Below are positions 8,563 to 18,246 of a stretch of 64,000 nucleotides of DNA, one piece after another. The notes below the pieces were generated by a model. That model ran no database searches, was not told the DNA's origin, and worked only from the letters and a program-made list of their open reading frames with translations. The translations under genes and the position numbers were made by a program. This DNA is from Polynucleobacter antarcticus (GTDB lineage: Bacteria > Pseudomonadota > Gammaproteobacteria > Burkholderiales > Burkholderiaceae), in NCBI RefSeq assembly GCF_013307245.1, contig NZ_CP028941.1, forward strand, positions 1,674,001-1,738,000, in the 5' to 3' direction. Position 1 is the stretch's first letter, and every line of letters begins with the position of its first letter.

Positions 8563-10020
8563 TTAGCGGGGGATAATAAAACTTGATTTTTCATCGCGAG
8601 TTCTGGAGATCAACGTATTTCCAGACATTTCTTGAGCAATCACATCAAAAAATATGGGGTAGTTACCTGGCTTATTGGCACCAGTGGTAGCGCTCACTTT
8701 AATAGGTATTAGTAAATTACTAGCCGGCCCAACCTCAATATCCGTAACGACTTGGCCTTGAGAATTCAGGATAGTTAAGTCAGGTAAGCCTCTTGCATTG
8801 ACTTGCACCTGCATGCTATTTTCAGAGGCGTTCATAATCTGGATACGATAAATATTTTCAATTCTTACCCCATCGACTTCCCGCGCTAATGCACCACGAT
8901 CTCGCATGACATCCACCCGTAAAGGATTGCGTACGAATAGCGATATTAAGAAAGCGCTAGCAAGAACAGTAATAAATCCAGCATAAATGAGCACGCGGGG
9001 GCGCAAGATATGGCGTATCGCACTATGATTTGACGCCTGATCTTCAATAGCACGCTCAGTGGTGTAACGAATCAGTCCCTTGGGATAATCTACCTTTTCC
9101 ATGACCTGATCACAGGCATCAATACAAGCCCCACAACCAATGCACATATATTGCAAGCCATCCCGAATATCAATTCCTGTGGGGCATACTTGCACACAAA
9201 TACTGCAATCAACACAGTCACCTAAACCCAAATGGGTATGGTCATCCGACTTAGAGCGACTTCCTCGAGGCTCACCCCGAACTTTGTCATACGTTACTAA
9301 GAAAGTATCTTTGTCTACCATCACACTCTGAAAGCGGGCATAAGGACACATATATTTACAAACCTGCTCACGCATAAATCCAGCATTGCCCCACGTTGCA
9401 AAACTATAAAAGCATAGCCAAAATGTTTGCCATGGTCCCAGGGAAAAACTTAAGATGGCAGTACTCAGAGTATTAATTGGGGTGAAATAGCCAATAAAAG
9501 TAAAGCCGGTCACAAAAGCAATCAGTAGCCATAGAGCGTGCTTAGTAAGCTTTAGGCGCCACTTACGAATACCCCAAGGCCACTCTTGTCCATCTAGGCG
9601 GATACGAGCAAAACGATCCCCTTCAATCTGACGCTCGATCCACATAAAGATTTCTGTATAAACAGTTTGCGGACAGGCGTACCCACAAAATAAACGGCCA
9701 GCGATCGCCGTAAATAAAAAGAGTGCCAGCGCAGAAAGAATGAGTAAGAGTGTGAGATAGATCACATCCTGTGGCCATAACACTAGGCCAAAGATATAAA
9801 ACTTACGCTGTATTAAATCAAATAGCACTGCTTGTCGGCCATTCCAGCTAATCCAAGGAAGGCCATAAAATAGCAGTTGGGTAGCTAGTATGAGAATAAT
9901 TCGCCAACGGGCAAAAAGTCCCGTGACTGATCGTGGATAAATTTTCCTCCGAACCTCATAAAGAGATTCCTCAATGACATCTATAGGAAAAGGTTTTCCA
10001 GTCGGATAATGTTCTGTCAC
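8563..10020 (-). CDS. ccoG: Cytochrome c oxidase accessory protein CcoG (RdxA/FixG)
   Basis: A 485-residue membrane iron-sulfur protein with about five hydrophobic segments. Its ferredoxin-like region has two cysteine clusters, CVDCSICVQVCP and CIGCGACIDACD (about residues 255-290), and an earlier CGYACPQ. The C-terminal third is an Ig-like periplasmic domain. CcoG is a cupric reductase that helps deliver copper to the cbb3 oxidase. It lies 11 bases downstream of ccoP in the same operon. Confidence 0.95.
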   Translation of the reverse strand: MTEHYPTGKPFPIDVIEESLYEVRRKIYPRSVTGLFARWRIILILATQLLFYGLPWISWNGRQAVLFDLIQRKFYIFGLVLWPQDVIYLTLLLILSALALFLFTAIAGRLFCGYACPQTVYTEIFMWIERQIEGDRFARIRLDGQEWPWGIRKWRLKLTKHALWLLIAFVTGFTFIGYFTPINTLSTAILSFSLGPWQTFWLCFYSFATWGNAGFMREQVCKYMCPYARFQSVMVDKDTFLVTYDKVRGEPRGSRSKSDDHTHLGLGDCVDCSICVQVCPTGIDIRDGLQYMCIGCGACIDACDQVMEKVDYPKGLIRYTTERAIEDQASNHSAIRHILRPRVLIYAGFITVLASAFLISLFVRNPLRVDVMRDRGALAREVDGVRIENIYRIQIMNASENSMQVQVNARGLPDLTILNSQGQVVTDIEVGPASNLLIPIKVSATTGANKPGNYPIFFDVIAQEMSGNTLISRTRDEKSSFIIPR

Positions 10021-10031
10021 GAATTAATACA

Positions 10032-10955
10032 TTATTTAGATTGAGTTGTCTTATTGTTCGATAAGCCCCAAACATAGGCCGTCAAGAGATGAATTTTTTC
10101 TGGGCTTAGCACTCTGTCTTGAGCAGGCATCATAGCCATACGCCCCTTAGTGAGGGTCTCCATAACTGCTTCCTGAGAGCCCCCATATAACCAGGTTTTA
10201 TCTGTCAGGTTCGGCGCACCTAAGACGATGTTGCCCTTGCCATCTAAACCATGACAAGCAACACAGTTCGCTTTATACACTTCTGCACCTCGGACCGTCT
10301 TTAGATTATCTGTAGGCAGGCCTGAAAGACTGCGAACATAATTAGCAACTTCTGTGATTTGCTGACTTTCTAAATGCGCAAATGCGGGCATTACCCCATT
10401 TCGTCCATGCAGAAGAGTTGTCTTAATATTGTCTGGGGATCCGCCATAAAGCCAATCCTTATCAGTTAAATTTGGAAAGCCTTTAGAGCCTCCTGCATCC
10501 GAACCATGACACTGTGCGCAAGAATTCAAAAACAAGCGTTGACCCATTTCTCGTGCTTTTGGATCAGCAGCCACTTGCTCGATATCCATATTGACATATT
10601 TAGCGTAGACAGGCTTTAACTCATCATTAGCATCAGTCATAGATTGCATCAGGGCGCTATCACTGCTATACCCTAAGGCGCCTGGGTAAGAACCTAAGCC
10701 GGGATAAAGCACTAAATAGGCCAAAGCAAAAATACAGGAGAGCAAAAACATCCACATCCACCAACGGGGTAATGGATTATTAAGCTCTCGTAAGTCGCCA
10801 TCCCAAACATGGCCTGTATCCGCGACTGCGCCATCAGCGGTATGCACTACTTTTGCCTTGCGTTGAGAAAATAGTAGCCAAATACACCAAACAATGCCAA
10901 CTAGCGTTACTAAAGCAATATACGTACTCCAGCCAGTGCTAAAAAAATCACTCAT
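10032..10955 (-). CDS. ccoP: cbb3 cytochrome c oxidase subunit III (dihaem CcoP)
   Basis: A 307-residue subunit with an N-terminal membrane span (MSDFFSTGWSTYIALVTLVG), a second hydrophobic stretch near residue 70, and two c-type haem motifs, CAQCH and CVACH, each with a downstream Met ligand. It passes electrons from soluble cytochrome c to CcoO. The ATG overlaps the ccoQ stop (ATGA), indicating translational coupling. Confidence 0.96.
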   Translation of the reverse strand: MSDFFSTGWSTYIALVTLVGIVWCIWLLFSQRKAKVVHTADGAVADTGHVWDGDLRELNNPLPRWWMWMFLLSCIFALAYLVLYPGLGSYPGALGYSSDSALMQSMTDANDELKPVYAKYVNMDIEQVAADPKAREMGQRLFLNSCAQCHGSDAGGSKGFPNLTDKDWLYGGSPDNIKTTLLHGRNGVMPAFAHLESQQITEVANYVRSLSGLPTDNLKTVRGAEVYKANCVACHGLDGKGNIVLGAPNLTDKTWLYGGSQEAVMETLTKGRMAMMPAQDRVLSPEKIHLLTAYVWGLSNNKTTQSK

Positions 10956-11119
10956 GATGGGTCCTTCCTAAATTCATCTGGAATATCAAATGGAAGCTCA
11001 GCTGACTCCATATTTGCTTTTTTTCTCCCAGGGGACCAGGCCCACCAAATAATCCCAATAAAAAATACCAGGCCTATTACGGTAGAAAAAGCAGAGAGAT
11101 AGGGGGTGATGTATTCCAT
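10952..11119 (-). CDS. ccoQ: cbb3 oxidase subunit CcoQ (FixQ)
   Basis: A 55-residue protein, easily missed because of its size. It begins MEYITPYLSAFSTVIGL, has one membrane helix ending at IIWWAWSPGRKK, and a short acidic tail. This is the CcoQ/FixQ form (PF05545). It lies between ccoO and ccoP and overlaps the ccoP start by four bases. CcoQ stabilises the oxidase in the presence of oxygen. Confidence 0.93.
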   Translation of the reverse strand: MEYITPYLSAFSTVIGLVFFIGIIWWAWSPGRKKANMESAELPFDIPDEFRKDPS

Positions 11120-11154
11120 AAGCTTGGGATCTTTTTTATTATCAAGATAACTAT

Positions 11155-11805
11155 TTATTTGCTAACTACTTCATCGACTGTGATGTACCGACGTGAAATC
11201 CCTAGGCCTTGAAGATAGGCAATTAAGGCATCTTCTTCTGTCTTGCCCTCTAACTCCTGTGGGGCATTGAGCAACATCTCATTGGTATAAGGCACACCTA
11301 AGCGTCGCATGGCTTGCATATGCGCTTGGATTGAAGAGGCATCAGCAGCATCTTTTTGCAACCAAGGATAGCCAGGCATATTGGACTCTGGCACCACATC
11401 CCGTGGATTACGTAAGTGAATCCGATGCCACTCATCAGAATAGCGACCTCCAACCCGAGCCAAGTCTGGGCCAGTACGTTTGCTACCCCATAAAAATGGC
11501 CGATCAAATACAGATTCACCCGCCAAAGAGTAAGGACCATAGCGCTCGACTTCAGAGCGCAAAGTACGGATTTGCTGGGAATGGCAACCCACACAACCTT
11601 CACGCTGATAGATATCACGGCCCGCTAAACGCAAAGCGGTATAGGGCACTACTCCAGGACTAGGCTCAGTAGTAGTGTGTTGAAAGAACAGGGGGACGAT
11701 TTGAACTAAGCCCGCAATGGACACTACGACGATAGTGGCAATAATTAACCAACCAACATTTTTCTCAAGCGTTCCATGGGAAAAGAATTTATTTTCATTC
11801 GACAT
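11155..11805 (-). CDS. ccoO: cbb3 cytochrome c oxidase subunit II (monohaem CcoO)
   Basis: A 216-residue subunit with one N-terminal membrane anchor (about residues 17-37) and a single c-haem motif [11 protein letters not shown]. The sequences [18 protein letters not shown] and SNMPGYPWL are typical of CcoO/FixO, the latter holding the Met haem ligand. AGAAGGAGAAGAAG precedes the ATG. It sits 12 bases after ccoN. Confidence 0.96.
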   Translation of the reverse strand: MSNENKFFSHGTLEKNVGWLIIATIVVVSIAGLVQIVPLFFQHTTTEPSPGVVPYTALRLAGRDIYQREGCVGCHSQQIRTLRSEVERYGPYSLAGESVFDRPFLWGSKRTGPDLARVGGRYSDEWHRIHLRNPRDVVPESNMPGYPWLQKDAADASSIQAHMQAMRRLGVPYTNEMLLNAPQELEGKTEEDALIAYLQGLGISRRYITVDEVVSK

Positions 11806-11817
11806 CTTCTTCTCCTT

Positions 11818-13257
11818 CTAGTGATTGGTGATTGCTAATGGAATAGGTGCATCAATAAAAGCTTTGCCTTGCACAGTCTTAAAGACGTTGTAAGCCATTA
11901 AGAGCATGCCGCCTAGGTAACATAAGCCGCCTATTAAACGAATGACATAGAAGGGATAGGTTGCCTTTACAGACTCAACAAAGCTATAAGTCAGAGTGCC
12001 ATCTGATTCAAAAGCTCTCCACATCAAGCCTTGCATTACTCCAGCAATCCACATAGCCGCAATATAAATCACTACACCAATCGTAGCAATCCAGAAATGA
12101 ATCTCGATTAACCGCGTACTGTACATATCCTTCTGCCCTACCAAACGCGGAATCAGGTAATACAAAGAGCCAATAGTAATCATGGCAACCCACCCTAATG
12201 CCCCTGAGTGCACGTGACCAATTGTCCAGTCGGTGTAATGAGAAAGGCTATTGACTGTCTTGATAGACATCATGGAACCTTCAAAGGTAGACATACCGTA
12301 AAAGGATAGTGCTACTACTAGAAATTTTAAAATAGGGTCACTACGTAACTTATGCCAAGCACCGGATAAAGTCATGATGCCGTTGATCATCCCACCCCAT
12401 GATGGAGCTAGTAAGATTAAAGAAAATACCATTCCTAAAGATTGAGTCCAGTCCGGTAATGAAGTATGTTGTAAATGATGTGGGCCTGCCCACATATAGG
12501 TAAAGTTCAAAGCCCAAAAGTGCACGATAGATAAGCGATAGGAATAGATAGGCCGCTCAGCTTGCTTAGGAATGAAGTAGTACATCATGCCCAAAAAGCT
12601 CGTGGTTAAGAAAAACCCCACCGCATTATGTCCATACCACCACTGCACCATGGCATCTTGCACACCAGCATAAGCAGAATAGGATTTCCATATGCTGGCT
12701 GGCATCTCCAAATTATTAAATATATGAAGAATGGCAATCGTCAAAATATAAGCACCAAAAAACCAATTGGATACGTAAATATGTTTTGTTTTACGCTTCA
12801 TGATGGTGCCGAAGAATACAACGGCATATGCTACCCACACCACGGTGATCAAAATATCAATAGGCCATTCCAGCTCTGCATATTCTTTCGAAGTCGATAT
12901 TCCTAAAGGCAGCGTCAATACAGCCAACACAATGACAGCTTGCCAACCCCAGAAGGTAAACGCAGCCAACTTGTCACAAAAAAGCCTGGCCTGACAGGTA
13001 CGCTGAACGATGTAATAAGAGGTTGCAAAAAGAGCTGAGCCACCAAAGGCAAAAATAACGGCATTGGTGTGTAAAGGGCGTAAACGACCGTAACTGAGCC
13101 AGGGAATGTTAAAAGTAATTTCAGGCCAGATGAGCTGCGCAGCAAGAATCACTCCCACCAACATGCCCACAATTCCCCAAAGTATCGTCACGATGGCAAA
13201 TTGACTAACAACCTTGTAATTAAAATTTTCTTGATTACTCCCCACGGTAAGCCCCAT
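11818..13257 (-). CDS. ccoN: cbb3 cytochrome c oxidase catalytic subunit I (CcoN)
   Basis: A 479-residue, 12-helix haem-copper oxidase core subunit. It carries haem b and the haem b3/CuB site, reducing O2 with high affinity. Visible marks: [29 protein letters not shown] and [12 protein letters not shown], which contain the conserved histidines. The inner ATG (MGLTVGSN) is chosen because AGGAGA lies just upstream; the longer frame adds 11 unrelated residues. Transcription probably starts near 13302 from an FNR-dependent promoter. Confidence 0.96.
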   Translation of the reverse strand: MGLTVGSNQENFNYKVVSQFAIVTILWGIVGMLVGVILAAQLIWPEITFNIPWLSYGRLRPLHTNAVIFAFGGSALFATSYYIVQRTCQARLFCDKLAAFTFWGWQAVIVLAVLTLPLGISTSKEYAELEWPIDILITVVWVAYAVVFFGTIMKRKTKHIYVSNWFFGAYILTIAILHIFNNLEMPASIWKSYSAYAGVQDAMVQWWYGHNAVGFFLTTSFLGMMYYFIPKQAERPIYSYRLSIVHFWALNFTYMWAGPHHLQHTSLPDWTQSLGMVFSLILLAPSWGGMINGIMTLSGAWHKLRSDPILKFLVVALSFYGMSTFEGSMMSIKTVNSLSHYTDWTIGHVHSGALGWVAMITIGSLYYLIPRLVGQKDMYSTRLIEIHFWIATIGVVIYIAAMWIAGVMQGLMWRAFESDGTLTYSFVESVKATYPFYVIRLIGGLCYLGGMLLMAYNVFKTVQGKAFIDAPIPLAITNH

Positions 13258-13308
13258 GGTCTCTCCTATTTTGACCCAACAGCGATACAAGCTAAATACA
13301 CTGTGTTG

Positions 13309-13314
13309 ATTGTC
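13309..13314 (-). promoter_or_regulatory. Predicted -10 element of the ccoN promoter
   Basis: On the minus strand the hexamer is GACAAT, four of six matches to TATAAT. It lies exactly 22 bases downstream of the FNR site, the spacing of class II FNR promoters. The transcription start would be near 13302, about 45 bases ahead of the ccoN ATG. Confidence 0.6.
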
Positions 13315-13336
13315 AAAGTAAGCCCTGATGGGCGTT

Positions 13337-13350
13337 TTGATCTAGATCAA
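13337..13350. promoter_or_regulatory. Perfect FNR box upstream of ccoNOQP
   Basis: The site reads TTGAT-CTAG-ATCAA, a perfect palindrome matching the FNR consensus TTGAT-N4-ATCAA. It lies in the gap between ccoS and ccoN, centred 86 bases upstream of the ccoN ATG. With the -10 element at 13309-13314 its centre would be at about -41.5, the activating position. Confidence 0.88.
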
Positions 13351-13386
13351 AAAGGATGCGTACATTTCAGTCCGCCTAATGCATAT

Positions 13387-13569
13387 TTATTCACCGTCCT
13401 GGGTGATTCGTACTTTTTGGGGCTTTGGATTATCGTCATCCATGAGAATCGCCTCCCCTGGGCCCTCTAAGTCATCAAATTGACCGCCTTTGATAGACCA
13501 AAATAAAAACCATACCAACAATCCCACCAGTAAAAGGGAAATAGGGATTAACAGGTAGAGACTTTCCAT
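13387..13569 (-). CDS. ccoS: cbb3 oxidase maturation protein CcoS
   Basis: A 60-residue protein with one membrane helix (residues 5-26), beginning MESLYLLIPISLLLVG, followed by WSIKGGQFDDLEGP, the CcoS signature. CcoS is needed to insert haem b and copper cofactors into CcoN. It follows ccoI by nine bases and lies upstream of the FNR-controlled ccoN promoter, so it belongs to the ccoI transcript. Confidence 0.94.
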   Translation of the reverse strand: MESLYLLIPISLLLVGLLVWFLFWSIKGGQFDDLEGPGEAILMDDDNPKPQKVRITQDGE

Positions 13570-13578
13570 CGCCTTAGT

Positions 13579-16035
13579 CTAAGCTTTTCTGAGGCGCCAT
13601 GCATTCAGTGTCACCGCAATAGAAGATAAAGACATACCTACTCCAGCTACCCATGGATTAACCCAGCCCATCATCGCTACTGGAATAGCGAGTACGTTAT
13701 ACATTAAAGCCCAGAGTAAGTTTTGCCGAATAATAGATCGAGCCTTATCTGCCAAACGCAAGGATTTTGCTAATGGCAATAATGAGCTGGCAGTCAGAAT
13801 CGCATCTGCTCCAGCACTTGCTAATGGCGCACCTGATCCAACAGCAATCGAAACATCAGCTCGAGCTAGCAATGGCGCATCGTTAATACCATCACCAATC
13901 GCCCATACAAAACAACCCTCTTTTTGTAAGCGTTGGACATAATCATGTTTGTCTTCTGGTGAGCAGCCCCCTTGAAAGCTGCTAATACCTGCCTCATGAG
14001 CCCACCATGCAACCGTTGGTGCATCATCTCCTGATACTAAGTGAACCTTGATGCCCCTTAAATGCGCTGCTGACAATAAAGCCTTCATGCCTGCCCTAGG
14101 AGTATCTAAGAAAATAAAGCTGGCAATGACACCTTGCTCATCTGCTAAATGTATCTGCCCATATTGACTGGCTAATAAATCTGAGGAATGTTTTCCATGT
14201 TTACTAATACCGATCCACTCAGAACTCCCCAATCGGAAGGTGCCTGAGCTAAGCCCTTTACCTAAATGGTTGATGATGGACTCATCCAGAATAGCCGGGT
14301 CTATATTTTCTATTTGGGTTGCACGCAAAAGAGAAAGGGCCAGAGGATGTTTTTGCCCAAGCTCCATAGCGGCTGCCAAAGCTAAAGCTTTTTCACGAGA
14401 GTATTCAGGGCGTACGATAATCATTTCTTGAAGTTCTGGTTGTCCCATCGTGAGAGTCCCAGTTTTATCTAATACCAAATCAGTCGTCTTTAAAAGGCCT
14501 TCTAAAACATGTCCACGCACTACTAATAAACCCAGCTTAGCAACTGCTCCTTGGGCTGCTGCCATAGCTGTTGGAACTGCAAGTGATAAGGCACAGGGGC
14601 AGCTAGCTACCAATACAGAAACCAGTACAGTCCATGCCCTACTAGAATCGATGTACCACCAAATAGCAGATGAGAGAAAAGCGCTTACAAGCAGTAAGCT
14701 CACAAAGTAGCCAGCCCATTTTTCAGCAAGACTCACCATGACGGGCTTTGCTTGCAATGCCTGATCTAACAGTGATGCAATACCAGCAATACGGGTAGCC
14801 TGGCCAATAGCTTCAATCTTCATTAAAAAAGGATTGAGAATATTGTGGGTTCCAGCATATAGGGGGTCACCTATTTTTTTGTCAATCGGTTTTGACTCTC
14901 CAGTGAGCAAGGCCTCATCGAGTGCACTCTCATATTCAATGAGGACGCCGTCCGCAGGAACAATATCTCCGGGTGATATTTGCAACACATCCCCAAGATG
15001 ACAGCTAACAACTGGCACAATTTCTATTTTTTGTGATGTGGGGTATTGAGGAAGACGCTGACAGATTGCGGGTAATTGCTTCGCTAACGCTTCTGCTCCA
15101 CCTTGTGCATCTTGCCGAGCCAGTAATTCAACATAGCGCGCGGCCAAAATGAAGGCAACAAACATGGTGATAGAGTCGAAGTAGCTTGGGCCAGAAACGG
15201 TTATCAAGTTAATAGTACCCGCTAGAAAAGCCAGTGCTAATGCTAGGGCAATCGGAACGTCCATACCCAATACATGCGATTGACGAAACGACATCACACT
15301 TCGCCATGCTGCTTGAAAAATAGGACCCGCTGAATACACTATTACGGGGACCGTTAAGATCCAACTCGCCCAAGATAACAATAAAGCATACTCAGGTGTG
15401 ATGTCACTATCGCCCACGTATGAAGGCCAGGCATACATCATGACCTGCATCATCCCTAGCAAAGCAACTCCAAGTCGGGTGAGCAACTGCCGTCGTTCTT
15501 TTTGCGCCATTGCTATTGCTAAAGAGGGTTCAAAAGGCCACGCCTCGTAACCAATGCGTTCAATCTCAAATAGTAAGCGTGCCAGACTTGTTTTCTCAGG
15601 ATTGAAATCTACTTTGACTTTTTGACTCACATAGTTGATCTGCACATCTTCAACGCCAGATATGCGACGTAAATGTTGCTCGCATAACCAAACGCAAGCA
15701 GCACACCTAATTTTTTCAAGACGTAAAGTGGTTTCGAGATACTCCTGATTAGCACTAAGACGGGTATAGCGACTCAATAAGGATGGGTCATCATACGGCG
15801 CCAAGCTTTCTGGGATCTTATTTGACGCAAGATACGCCGCCGGCTTTTCACCCGTCTGAGCACGGCGAGCATAAAAAAGTTCAAGCCCCTCACCATGAAT
15901 AGTTTGTGCAACCGCCATACAGCCAGCACAACAAAATTTTCTGAGTTCTCCGGCAAGATCAGTCTCATAACATTCCTCCGGCAAGATCACACTTCCGCAG
16001 TGGTAACAGCTATTTCCACGCAGAGATAGATCCAT
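13579..16035 (-). CDS. ccoI: Copper-translocating P-type ATPase CcoI (FixI) for cbb3 assembly
   Basis: An 818-residue P1B-type ATPase. Order: an N-terminal Cys-rich segment (YHCGSVILPEECY and CCAGC), an HMA domain with CAACVWLC (about residues 110-170), membrane helices, the actuator domain with TGES, the ion motif SCPCALSLAVP, the phosphorylation site DKTGTLT and the hinge GDGINDAPLL. CPC marks copper or silver transport. CcoI-type pumps export Cu+ to load cbb3 oxidase rather than for detoxification, which the position next to ccoS supports. Confidence 0.94.
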   Translation of the reverse strand: MDLSLRGNSCYHCGSVILPEECYETDLAGELRKFCCAGCMAVAQTIHGEGLELFYARRAQTGEKPAAYLASNKIPESLAPYDDPSLLSRYTRLSANQEYLETTLRLEKIRCAACVWLCEQHLRRISGVEDVQINYVSQKVKVDFNPEKTSLARLLFEIERIGYEAWPFEPSLAIAMAQKERRQLLTRLGVALLGMMQVMMYAWPSYVGDSDITPEYALLLSWASWILTVPVIVYSAGPIFQAAWRSVMSFRQSHVLGMDVPIALALALAFLAGTINLITVSGPSYFDSITMFVAFILAARYVELLARQDAQGGAEALAKQLPAICQRLPQYPTSQKIEIVPVVSCHLGDVLQISPGDIVPADGVLIEYESALDEALLTGESKPIDKKIGDPLYAGTHNILNPFLMKIEAIGQATRIAGIASLLDQALQAKPVMVSLAEKWAGYFVSLLLVSAFLSSAIWWYIDSSRAWTVLVSVLVASCPCALSLAVPTAMAAAQGAVAKLGLLVVRGHVLEGLLKTTDLVLDKTGTLTMGQPELQEMIIVRPEYSREKALALAAAMELGQKHPLALSLLRATQIENIDPAILDESIINHLGKGLSSGTFRLGSSEWIGISKHGKHSSDLLASQYGQIHLADEQGVIASFIFLDTPRAGMKALLSAAHLRGIKVHLVSGDDAPTVAWWAHEAGISSFQGGCSPEDKHDYVQRLQKEGCFVWAIGDGINDAPLLARADVSIAVGSGAPLASAGADAILTASSLLPLAKSLRLADKARSIIRQNLLWALMYNVLAIPVAMMGWVNPWVAGVGMSLSSIAVTLNAWRLRKA

Positions 16036-16045
16036 TAATCAGAAA

Positions 16046-17287
16046 TCAATGGGAGTTTAAAGACTTGCTTGCCCATCCGCGACGACGTTCATACAGCACA
16101 AACAGAACGCCCCATATGACTGCGGCAGCGTAAGCCCAAACCCAAGACACCTGGGACGTCCGGGAGCCAGTAAGGTCTAAAACAAAGCCAAAAATAGCAG
16201 GGCCTAATAAGCCTCCACCAAATCCCATTAAAGAATGTAAGCCCATAGCTGCGCCTTTAACATCTTCTTTTGCGCTAATTACTAAGCCTGCAGTTAAGGT
16301 CGCTGAATCAGCCATAATAAAAATAGTATGCCCAATCGATAAGGCAATAATGAGCCACCAAGCTTGGCCCATCGATAAGGCTAAGCCAAGGCCACATAAG
16401 GCACTAGCAATCATCACAAAACAGATCCACTTCTGTCGGCCAACACGTAACGCAATCTCATTACCAATGATGGAGGATGGCACTCCAAAGAAATTGATGA
16501 GTCCTGCTAATGTTGTAGCAGTGATGAAAGCAAGTTCGCCAGAGAGAATGGCGCAAAAACCAAAAAAAGCGACGATCCAACTGCGTGAGGCAAATAATTC
16601 AATAGAGTGGGCGGTGTAACCAAAAATAAATCCCGAGGCTGTTTTATCTTTGAGTACTAGGCGCCACTTATTGATTGGAAAGATATCGCCCAAGCGGATC
16701 TGAATCGGACCACGCCACTTTTCATGGGTGAGCGCTGGAATAAATAGCAGCACGGTCAAGAAAGCAGTAAATGGCCCAAGTGCGATTAAGCCAAAAACAT
16801 ATCGCCATCCCAAGGCATCCAAGATCCATCCAGAGCATACGTAAGAAAATCCAGTGCCGATCCCAAAAAAGGCCGTATAGAAAGCGATATGGCGCGTCAG
16901 CTCACCGGTTTTAATTCGATCCGACAGAATTTTTAAGCCCGGCATGTAAGTGCTGGCCAAACCTGCGCCATTTAAGGCCATAAAAATCAGTGCTGTCCAG
17001 AAGTTATAGGCAAAAAGTCCCATGCCCAATAAGCCACAGCTGGCCAAAATGCCACCACATAAATAGACTTTTTTTGCATCTATACGATCGGTTAATGCAG
17101 TGGCTAGGGGAACCATCAACATATAGCCAAAGAAAAACGCACTCGCGATCAATCCTGATTCCAGATTGCTCAAATGCCACTCTTCTTGCAAGGTTGTTAA
17201 CACTACGGCATAACAAGCAAACCCGAGAAGAGCGCATGTTTGCGCCATTAGCATGAGCGGCGTATAGCCAGTAGATTTAAAATACAT
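16046..17287 (-). CDS. MFS transporter, substrate unknown
   Basis: A 413-residue protein with about twelve hydrophobic segments and the MFS loop motif in the form LATALTDRIDAKKV after helix 2. It lies ten bases upstream of ccoI on the same strand, so it may share its transcript. Some cbb3 loci use an MFS copper importer (CcoA), but I could not convincingly find the CcoA Met-x3-Met motifs, so the substrate stays open. Confidence 0.85.
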   Translation of the reverse strand: MYFKSTGYTPLMLMAQTCALLGFACYAVVLTTLQEEWHLSNLESGLIASAFFFGYMLMVPLATALTDRIDAKKVYLCGGILASCGLLGMGLFAYNFWTALIFMALNGAGLASTYMPGLKILSDRIKTGELTRHIAFYTAFFGIGTGFSYVCSGWILDALGWRYVFGLIALGPFTAFLTVLLFIPALTHEKWRGPIQIRLGDIFPINKWRLVLKDKTASGFIFGYTAHSIELFASRSWIVAFFGFCAILSGELAFITATTLAGLINFFGVPSSIIGNEIALRVGRQKWICFVMIASALCGLGLALSMGQAWWLIIALSIGHTIFIMADSATLTAGLVISAKEDVKGAAMGLHSLMGFGGGLLGPAIFGFVLDLTGSRTSQVSWVWAYAAAVIWGVLFVLYERRRGWASKSLNSH

Positions 17288-17304
17288 AGGAACGCTAACT
17301 CGAC

Positions 17305-18060
17305 TTACTGTTGACTACGATTGGGCGAATCCTGAAATCCATTGGATCGGAAGGTAAGAACGAGAGTATCTCTATGGCCATGAGCACCTATCGGCTGTAT
17401 AGGCGTAGATTCATGGATCATGCGCTCATCATTCATGAGTAGAAGTGACCAGGGCTGAGTAAGCGTAAAGCGTAAGCCTGCTGATCCGGTAGCATCAAAG
17501 ATCCGCGTCTCTCCGCCTTTAATACTCACTCTATCTAATAAAAATACAGCTACAAAATCGACGCCATCACGATGCGCACCCTCAGGAGTGGGTCGTCCAA
17601 TACCATCCGTAGTATCAATCCGAAATTGATGCGCTTCGACAAACCACGTGTTTACCAATTTCACACTATTAAGAATACGAGTAATACCTACTATGAGTGA
17701 TTGCCAAGCGGAGCTATTACTGAGCTCGGCTTGTGCGGGCTCGAACCAACGCTCTATGCCCCCATGCAAAGCGTTGTAATCCACTGACTGCCAATGGGCA
17801 CGATGTGAAACCATAGTCAGTGCATCGCCTTTGACCTCATAACTGACATGGCGTCTATAGCGGTATCTTCCCCCATCCTTTAAATAAGGGTCGCGTGGCA
17901 AATCATTCCAGTACTGCGTCAGATCTATTAATTGTTTTAAAGGTACCCCAGCGATTTGAGCAACGTTCTCAGCTGCAATAATGGCAAAGCCATCAGACTG
18001 TAAAGATTGTGGCAAATCTGAGATAGTAGTCAGCGGTGGGTAAAGACTTGTGAGCGTCAT
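17305..18060 (-). CDS. 2OG-Fe dioxygenase family protein (PF10014-like)
   Basis: A 251-residue protein. The iron triad is visible as HRD (GAHRDGVDF) with the distal His in ERMIHESTPI, and the 2-oxoglutarate Arg is probably in VLTFRSNGF. These match the 2OG-Fe_Oxy_2 family, some members of which hydroxylate free amino acids. It lies 17 bases upstream of the MFS gene on the same strand, so the two may work together on one substrate (inference). Confidence 0.85.
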   Translation of the reverse strand: MTLTSLYPPLTTISDLPQSLQSDGFAIIAAENVAQIAGVPLKQLIDLTQYWNDLPRDPYLKDGGRYRYRRHVSYEVKGDALTMVSHRAHWQSVDYNALHGGIERWFEPAQAELSNSSAWQSLIVGITRILNSVKLVNTWFVEAHQFRIDTTDGIGRPTPEGAHRDGVDFVAVFLLDRVSIKGGETRIFDATGSAGLRFTLTQPWSLLLMNDERMIHESTPIQPIGAHGHRDTLVLTFRSNGFQDSPNRSQQ

Positions 18061-18246
18061 AAGCTTATTCTAGGCTATTGCCAGTAAATCAACTACTTAC
18101 CTACCAAGATGGTAGTGGCATCCGATACATTCACCTCTTCACTTTGTTAAACATTATGCCCAGAGCCCCATCATCGGCTACAGAATGGACGGCAAAGCAA
18201 TAATTCGAGATAAGATGATGTCTTTCAAAGACTATATAGGAAGATC
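18061..18246. other. Divergent intergenic region
   Basis: These 186 bases separate the 2OG-Fe oxygenase (minus) from the SDR gene (plus) and should hold both promoters. I found no strong inverted repeat, no FNR site and no small gene. AGGAAG lies just ahead of the SDR ATG. Confidence 0.5.
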
